This document shows positions 27,459 through 31,679 of a DNA stretch of 31,679 nucleotides, one piece after another. How positions within the stretch are numbered: position 1 is the first letter of the stretch; each line of letters starts with the position of its first letter. The DNA is from Candidatus Pelagibacter sp. (GTDB taxonomy: Bacteria; Pseudomonadota; Alphaproteobacteria; Pelagibacterales; Pelagibacteraceae): positions 1-31,679 of the forward strand of contig JAOOLP010000009.1 in assembly GCA_028408795.1 (NCBI GenBank), written 5' to 3'. A model generated the notes under the pieces. That model searched no databases. It had not been told where the DNA came from and was given only the letters and a program-made list of their open reading frames with translations. Made by a program: the position numbers and the translations under genes.

Positions 27459-28034
27459 ATGAATGATTTTATTAAATCTATAAAAGAAAGAGACCCTGCG
27501 GCTAAATCAACAGCGAGTATCATTTTGACTTATCCTGGGGTAAAAGCTGTATTTTTACATCAAATAGCAAATTTTTTTCATAAAGCAGGATTTGACTTAA
27601 TTGCAAGAATAATTTCTCAAACTAGTAGATTTTTTACTGGAATTGAAATTCATCCTGGAGCAAAAATTGGAAAAAATTTATTTATTGATCATGGCATGGG
27701 TGTTGTTATTGGTGAAACATCTGAAATAGGAAACAATGTTACAATTTATCATGCAGTTACTCTTGGGGGGATTTCTCCTAGTATAGACAGTGAACGACAG
27801 AGACATGAAAAAAGACATCCCACAATTGGTAACGATGTTGTAATTGGATCAGGAGCACAAATAATTGGACCAGTTAAAATTGGACATGGATCAAGAATTG
27901 CTGCGAATGCTGTTGTTGTTAAAGATGTTGTAGAAAATACCACAATGGTAGGTGTGCCAGCAAAAGCGGTTAAAAGCGGGAATGAAGGAAATTTTAGACC
28001 TTACGGTGTTGATCAAGAAGTAAAAGATGAGTAA
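27459..28034 (+). CDS. cysE: Serine O-acetyltransferase
   Basis: CysE acetylates serine with acetyl-CoA, the entry step of cysteine synthesis. The 191-residue product has a short N-terminal part ([34 protein letters not shown]) and a C-terminal left-handed beta-helix of hexapeptide repeats: [61 protein letters not shown] and the end [10 protein letters not shown]...VGVPAKAVK. The histidines in FIDHGMG and IYHAVTLGG are the expected active-site residues. It belongs to the short CysE form without the long N-terminal helical domain. An in-frame ATG at 27396 lies on the VOC start and would add 21 unconserved residues; the ATG at 27459 fits the family. It overlaps msrB by 8 bp (ATGAGTAA). Confidence 0.95.
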   Translation: MNDFIKSIKERDPAAKSTASIILTYPGVKAVFLHQIANFFHKAGFDLIARIISQTSRFFTGIEIHPGAKIGKNLFIDHGMGVVIGETSEIGNNVTIYHAVTLGGISPSIDSERQRHEKRHPTIGNDVVIGSGAQIIGPVKIGHGSRIAANAVVVKDVVENTTMVGVPAKAVKSGNEGNFRPYGVDQEVKDE

Positions 28035-28404
28035 AAAAAGTTGGGATCCAAATTTAACTCCTGAACAAAATTATATTTTAAAAGAAGAGGGCACAGAAGC
28101 TCCTGGATCAAGTAATCTTAATAACGAAAAAAGAGAAGGCAGCTATCATTGTGTAGGTTGTGGAACTAAACTTTTTGAGTCAAAATCAAAATTTGAAAGT
28201 GGCTCTGGCTGGCCTTCATTTTTTGAGTCTATTCCGGATGTCTTCGAAGAGAAAACAGATATGCTTATTGGTTATCCTAGAACAGAATATCATTGTAAAA
28301 AATGCGGTGGACATCACGGTCATATTTTTGATGATGGCCCAAAACCCACAGGAAAAAGATATTGTAACAATGGAGCATGTTTAGTATTTAAACCTAAAAG
28401 TTGA
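28027..28404 (+). CDS. msrB: Peptide-methionine (R)-S-oxide reductase, cytoplasmic
   Basis: This enzyme reduces the R form of methionine sulfoxide in proteins. The 125-residue protein has the zinc site formed by C42/C45 ([10 protein letters not shown]) and C90/C93 ([11 protein letters not shown]), the [14 protein letters not shown] core, and the catalytic C113 in [11 protein letters not shown]. No signal peptide is present, so it should be cytoplasmic. The 8-bp overlap with cysE suggests an operon. A second MsrB with an export signal is encoded at 31078-31533 and shares most of these motifs. Confidence 0.95.
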   Translation: MSKKSWDPNLTPEQNYILKEEGTEAPGSSNLNNEKREGSYHCVGCGTKLFESKSKFESGSGWPSFFESIPDVFEEKTDMLIGYPRTEYHCKKCGGHHGHIFDDGPKPTGKRYCNNGACLVFKPKS

Positions 28405-28523
28405 AAAGTTATTCACTCACCTTACAAGTGTTTTGAATACAACCTGTTAAAACATTAAATTTACTTTGCCATGTCAACTAGACCAAGGCATCATAAATTT
28501 GTTAAACTCTCTTTTCATCCACC

Positions 28524-29084
28524 ATGATAAGAAACAATGTTCCCCACATCTTTTTTCTAGCCCTTCTATTTTTAATTTCAAATATTTCTTACACTTATGC
28601 TGACTGGCAACCAGCAAAAGAAGGAAATAAAATTATTCTGATTAGACATTCAATAGCTCCAGGTAGTGGAGATCCACCAAACTTCAGAATAAACGATTGT
28701 AAAACTCAAAGAAATCTAAGCCAAAAAGGAATAGATCAATCAGAAAGAATTGGAAAACTGTTTAAAAAAAATAAAATTAAGATTGATCAAGTTCTAAGTA
28801 GTCAGTGGTGCAGATGTAAAGATACTGCTTTATATGCATTTAAAAATTATAAAGAATTTTCAGCACTTAATTCTACTTTTCAGCCACCCCATGACAAAAA
28901 TGCAAAAAAACAAATTAAAGAATTGAAAGATTACATTGAGAAATGGAATGGAAGAGGGGGAAACTTAGTATTGGTAACTCATTATGTAATAATAACTGCA
29001 ATAACAGATGTAGCACCAAGATCTGGTGAAATTGTTATTATAGATAAGAATTACAATACGCTTTCAACTATTTTAACTAATTAG
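28524..29084 (+). CDS. Exported histidine phosphatase family protein
   Basis: The product has 186 residues with an N-terminal signal peptide (hydrophobic about 9-24, likely cleaved near YTYA-DW). It belongs to the histidine phosphatase (phosphoglycerate mutase-like) superfamily: R41-H42 in IILIRHSIAPGSGDP carries the phosphate-accepting histidine, R97 in SSQWCRCKDTA is the second phosphate pocket arginine, and H153 in LVTHYVIITAI is the second catalytic histidine. Location is periplasmic or membrane-attached. The Cys residues at 59, 96 and 98 could form a disulfide. Substrate unknown. Its end overlaps the convergent membrane protein gene by 4 bp. The 119-bp gap before it holds only a weak TTGAAT-17-TAAATT match at 28433-28461. 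Confidence 0.85.
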   Translation: MIRNNVPHIFFLALLFLISNISYTYADWQPAKEGNKIILIRHSIAPGSGDPPNFRINDCKTQRNLSQKGIDQSERIGKLFKKNKIKIDQVLSSQWCRCKDTALYAFKNYKEFSALNSTFQPPHDKNAKKQIKELKDYIEKWNGRGGNLVLVTHYVIITAITDVAPRSGEIVIIDKNYNTLSTILTN

Positions 29085-29425
29085 AAAAAAATATAATAAC
29101 CAAAAATTGCTATAATCAAATATTCAATGGTTGTTTTAATCATTATTAAATTTTTTTTATTACTAAATTTTGAATTTATATAAAGACTTATTCTTGCAAA
29201 TGCTAAGTGTACCAAGACTATACTCACTACGATTCCAAGCAATGTTTGATAAAATGAAAAATTTTTAAAACCATAAAAGCAAGCTGCAATAAACGTTAAC
29301 CAAGAGATATTTGAAACAAATAATGTAATTAATAAGCCAGATCCTTTTTTAAAAATACTCTGAGATTTAATAAAAGTATAAGACCACAAAAGAGTAAACA
29401 AAAAACCAATATATTTTATTATCAT
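29081..29425 (-). CDS. Small hydrophobic membrane protein, unknown function
   Basis: The gene codes for 114 residues with about four predicted membrane helices: roughly 4-20, 29-50, 58-80 and 96-113, joined by short basic loops. I recognise no family signature; the length and hydropathy could suit a small DUF-type integral membrane protein. It is divergent from ccdA (50-bp gap) and convergent with the histidine phosphatase (4-bp overlap). The ATG at 29425 is the only good start. Coding potential is supported by the clean helix pattern and by the lack of any alternative gene in this interval. Confidence 0.6.
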   Translation of the reverse strand: MIIKYIGFLFTLLWSYTFIKSQSIFKKGSGLLITLFVSNISWLTFIAACFYGFKNFSFYQTLLGIVVSIVLVHLAFARISLYINSKFSNKKNLIMIKTTIEYLIIAIFGYYIFF

Positions 29426-29475
29426 GAGCCAATATTGTAATTGCGGGAGATATCAAAGGCAAATATAAAGAGAGT

Positions 29476-30189
29476 ATGATTATTAAGCTAGCTTTCGCTT
29501 TTGGTGCTGGGTTTATAAGTTTTTTGACCCCTTGTGTATTACCAATTATCCCAGGCTATATATCTTATATAACTGGTAAGAATTTAACTGAAATAGATCA
29601 AGATAAAAAAATTGTCTTGTATAAAACGATTTTATTTTCTTTAGGATTTTCTTTAGTGTTCATAACGCTTGGTGCAACAGCATCTGCGGTTGGAAATATA
29701 TTATTATTTTTGTCTAATGAATTAAGGATCGCAGCTGGAATTATAATCGTTTTATTTTCTTTACAAATGTTAGGTTTTATTAATTTTCAATTTTTAAATC
29801 AAGAAAAGCGTATCGATACGAAAGGGTATAAGGATAATTATATATTTCCCTTCGTAGTTGGATCAGCATTTGCTTTTGGTTGGACACCATGTATCGGTCC
29901 AATTCTAGGTTCTATTTTAGCTTTATCAGCTACCGATGCATCAATAAGTAAAGGAATTCTTCTGCTTTCATTTTATTCTTTAGGATTAGCAATACCTTTT
30001 ATTTTATCTGGTTATTTTATGAATAGTTTTTTAATTTCAAAGAAAGGTTTTGGAAAATATTACAATAGAATAACTAAAACAGGAGGAGTTATTCTTTTAA
30101 CTACTGGAATTTTAATCGCCACTAATCAAATTCAAGTTATAAGTTATTTTATTTTGACAACGTTTCCTTTCCTTACTAGTCTGGGTTAA
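29476..30189 (+). CDS. ccdA: CcdA-type thiol-disulfide transporter (DsbD membrane domain family)
   Basis: CcdA moves reducing power from cytoplasmic thioredoxin across the inner membrane to periplasmic thiol proteins, classically for cytochrome c maturation. The 237-residue protein has six helices and the two family cysteines: C20 in FLTPCVLPIIPGYISYITG and C139 in FGWTPCIGPILGSILAL, the redox pair. It is the short CcdA form without the periplasmic DsbD domains. The start has an AGAG site just upstream, and its end overlaps the next gene by one base (TAATG). Neighbours downstream include an exported MsrB and a glutaredoxin, which suggests a wider thiol-redox role. Confidence 0.92.
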   Translation: MIIKLAFAFGAGFISFLTPCVLPIIPGYISYITGKNLTEIDQDKKIVLYKTILFSLGFSLVFITLGATASAVGNILLFLSNELRIAAGIIIVLFSLQMLGFINFQFLNQEKRIDTKGYKDNYIFPFVVGSAFAFGWTPCIGPILGSILALSATDASISKGILLLSFYSLGLAIPFILSGYFMNSFLISKKGFGKYYNRITKTGGVILLTTGILIATNQIQVISYFILTTFPFLTSLG

Positions 30190-31094
30190 TGAGCGATATA
30201 ACTGTCCTTGGAATATTTGTTGCAGATATAAGTTTTTCAGGAAATAAACTTCCAACCACAGGAGAAACAATACTTGGGGATAGTTATAATATAGGACCAG
30301 GTGGAAAAGGTTGTAACCAAGCAATAGCAATATCCAGACTTGGAGGAAATGTAAATTTTATTTCAAAACTTGGTAATGATGATTATGGTAAACTTGCGAT
30401 TGATAAACTTAAAAAAGACAATATTGATACTTCAAATATTATTATCTCTAATGAACACAAAACAGGAGTTGCGGGTATTCACGTAGATAGAAACACTGGA
30501 AAAAATGCAATTACAGTTGTAAGAGGTGCTCCTTCTAGTTTAACAGTAAAAGAAATAGATACAAAACTAATTAAACAATCAAAAATATTTTTAACTCAAC
30601 TAGAGATACCAATAGAAGTTACTTTACATTGTTTAAAAGCTGCAAAAGAATATGGATTAATAAACATATTAAATCCTGCTCCAGCATGTAAACTTAGTAG
30701 TGATTTTTTTAATCTAATTGACTATTTTACACCTAATGAAACTGAAGCAGAATTTTATACGGGAATTAGAATTAACAATGAAAGTGATGCAAAAGTTAGC
30801 GCAAAAAAACTAACAGATATGGGAATAAAAAAGGTAATAATTACTTTAGGTGAAAAAGGATTATTTTATTCAGACGGTAAAGAAGAAATCTATCTAAAAG
30901 CAAGCGCAGATAAAGCAGTAGATACTACTGGTGCAGGAGATGCATTTAATGGAGGATTTGCTTTTGCATTGTTAAAAGGAAAAAAAATAAAAGAGTGTCT
31001 AGAAATAGCTAACAAAGTTGCTGGATTTTCTACTACAAAACTAGGTGCAGGAGACTCAATGCCAACTTCTAAAGATATTAATTTGAAGGTTTAA
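30189..31094 (+). CDS. rbsK: Ribokinase-like PfkB sugar kinase
   Basis: The protein has 301 residues and belongs to the PfkB carbohydrate kinase family, closest in pattern to ribokinase. The N-terminal sugar-binding GPGGKGCNQAIAISRLGG is present, followed by NPAP at 162-165, TPNETE at 181-186, and the C-terminal signature DTTGAGDAFNGGFAFAL with D251 as the catalytic base and the anion hole in GAGD. The lid segment at residues 10-45 is typical. It would phosphorylate ribose or deoxyribose with ATP; fructose or nucleoside substrates are alternatives. It is translationally coupled to ccdA through TAATG, and its 3' end overlaps the convergent exported msrB gene by 17 bp. Confidence 0.88.
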   Translation: MSDITVLGIFVADISFSGNKLPTTGETILGDSYNIGPGGKGCNQAIAISRLGGNVNFISKLGNDDYGKLAIDKLKKDNIDTSNIIISNEHKTGVAGIHVDRNTGKNAITVVRGAPSSLTVKEIDTKLIKQSKIFLTQLEIPIEVTLHCLKAAKEYGLINILNPAPACKLSSDFFNLIDYFTPNETEAEFYTGIRINNESDAKVSAKKLTDMGIKKVIITLGEKGLFYSDGKEEIYLKASADKAVDTTGAGDAFNGGFAFALLKGKKIKECLEIANKVAGFSTTKLGAGDSMPTSKDINLKV

Positions 31095-31533
31095 AAATTA
31101 AACAAAGACCGTTGTTGCAAAATCTTTTTCCAGTAGTGCTTGGCCCATCATTAAACACGTGACCATGATGCACACCACATTTTGCACAATGGTATTCTGT
31201 TCTTACCATTCCGAATTTGCGATCCACTTTTGTTTTAAATGCTCCTGGTAGAGCCTCAGAAAAAGATGGCCAACCAGTTCCACTATCAAATTTAGCAGTA
31301 GAAGCAAAAAGTTTAGCTCCACAATTAGCACAATGATAAAATCCTTTTCTAGTCTCTTTATTTAACTCGCTAGAAAAAGGTCTTTCAGTTCCCTCATTAA
31401 ACATTATATTTTTTTGTTCGTCCGTTAAATCTTTATTGAGGAGTTTTTTAGTTGCTGCTGAGATATAATTAATAGGAAGAAATAGAGATGAAATTATTGA
31501 CAATCCTATTATCTTTAAAAAACTTCTTCTCAT
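31078..31533 (-). CDS. msrB: Exported peptide-methionine (R)-S-oxide reductase
   Basis: This second MsrB of the window has 151 residues. Its first 26 form a signal with twin arginines (MRRSFLK) and a hydrophobic core ending near ISAA, so export by the Tat system is likely, though Sec is possible. The mature part has zinc cysteines C68/C71 and C116/C119, the FDSGTGWPSF core and catalytic C139 in GKRFCNNGLCL. It repairs oxidised methionine in periplasmic proteins. Its start shares a base with the glutaredoxin stop (TAATG at 31535-31531). CcdA, encoded just upstream on the other strand, could supply the reducing power. Confidence 0.92.
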   Translation of the reverse strand: MRRSFLKIIGLSIISSLFLPINYISAATKKLLNKDLTDEQKNIMFNEGTERPFSSELNKETRKGFYHCANCGAKLFASTAKFDSGTGWPSFSEALPGAFKTKVDRKFGMVRTEYHCAKCGVHHGHVFNDGPSTTGKRFCNNGLCLIFKPSN

Positions 31534-31679
31534 TAAGACGTTAAAAGTTTATCTAATTCACCGCTTTGATTTGCTTCTTGGAGCTTATCATTTCCACCAA
31601 TGTAATGATTACCTATAAATATTTGAGGAATGGTTCTTGCTCCATTAGTTCTTTGCAACATTTCTTTGGCTTTTGCTGG
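31533..31679 (-). CDS. grxC: Glutaredoxin, C-terminal part (5' end outside window)
   Basis: The reading frame is open to the window edge and codes for 48 residues ending at TAA 31535-31533. The segment EMLQRTNGARTIPQIFIGNHYIGGNDKLQEANQSGELDKLL is the C-terminal half of a class I glutaredoxin: the cis-proline in TIPQIFI, the glutathione-binding GGNDKL (usually GGCDDL) and the closing GELDKLL helix. The CxxC active site is before the window. Glutaredoxins reduce disulfides and mixed disulfides with glutathione in the cytoplasm. The gene overlaps the start of the exported msrB by one base, so they are probably one transcript. Confidence 0.93.
   Translation of the reverse strand, partial: PAKAKEMLQRTNGARTIPQIFIGNHYIGGNDKLQEANQSGELDKLLTS

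Noticed and set aside
28433..28461. TTGAAT-17-TAAATT as a promoter for the histidine phosphatase gene
   Set aside because: Both boxes are partial matches in AT-rich DNA and lie over 60 nt from the start codon; too weak to list.

Overview
The window looks like a piece of a free-living marine alphaproteobacterium of the SAR11 / Pelagibacterales type. The grounds are the very AT-rich DNA, the tight packing (many genes overlap by 1-14 bp, often through a TAATG or ATGCTTAA junction), the short intergenic gaps, and the content: methylated-amine oxidation, SAM-II and SAM-V riboswitches, streamlined S and C1 metabolism. This is inference from sequence and context, not a database match. I see no tRNA, rRNA, CRISPR array, insertion sequence or phage gene.

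Layout. (1) 1-2503: the 3' part of ilvC and complete leuA (branched-chain amino acids), separated by a long hairpin that ends at the leuA start codon. (2) 2516-8514: the cell-elongation block mreB-mreC-mreD-mrdA(PBP2)-rodA, then a bactofilin. (3) 8565-11668: a three-gene run of DadA-like D-amino-acid dehydrogenase, EamA transporter and D-2-hydroxyacid dehydrogenase, followed by a small orphan lipoprotein (11778-12149). (4) 12196-13700, minus strand: an O-acetylhomoserine sulfhydrylase (metY-type) behind a strong promoter, a SAM-II riboswitch, an intrinsic terminator, and then a SAM-V riboswitch that carries the Shine-Dalgarno. (5) 13802-18917, plus strand: the heterotetrameric sarcosine oxidase operon soxBDAG. 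(6) 18914-26927, minus strand: a dimethylglycine/sarcosine dehydrogenase-like flavoprotein, etfB, etfA, ETF-quinone oxidoreductase, an MFS transporter and an EamA transporter. (7) 27003-31679: a glyoxalase-fold protein, cysE, cytoplasmic msrB, an exported histidine phosphatase, a small membrane protein, ccdA, a ribokinase-like sugar kinase, an exported msrB and the C-terminus of a glutaredoxin.

How the genes fit together. Regions 5 and 6 form a demethylation route: dimethylglycine or sarcosine is oxidised with methyl groups passed to tetrahydrofolate, and electrons go to ETF and then quinone, or to O2 for SoxBDAG. Next to it lies sulfur assimilation under SAM control (metY, with cysE further on), so methyl supply, methionine synthesis and sulfur entry sit together. 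The end of the window concentrates thiol-redox functions (MsrB twice, CcdA, glutaredoxin). The most striking non-coding feature is the metY leader. The 3' strand of the SAM-II pseudoknot is perfectly complementary over 9 nt to the inner part of the terminator hairpin, which gives a ready-made antiterminator switch.
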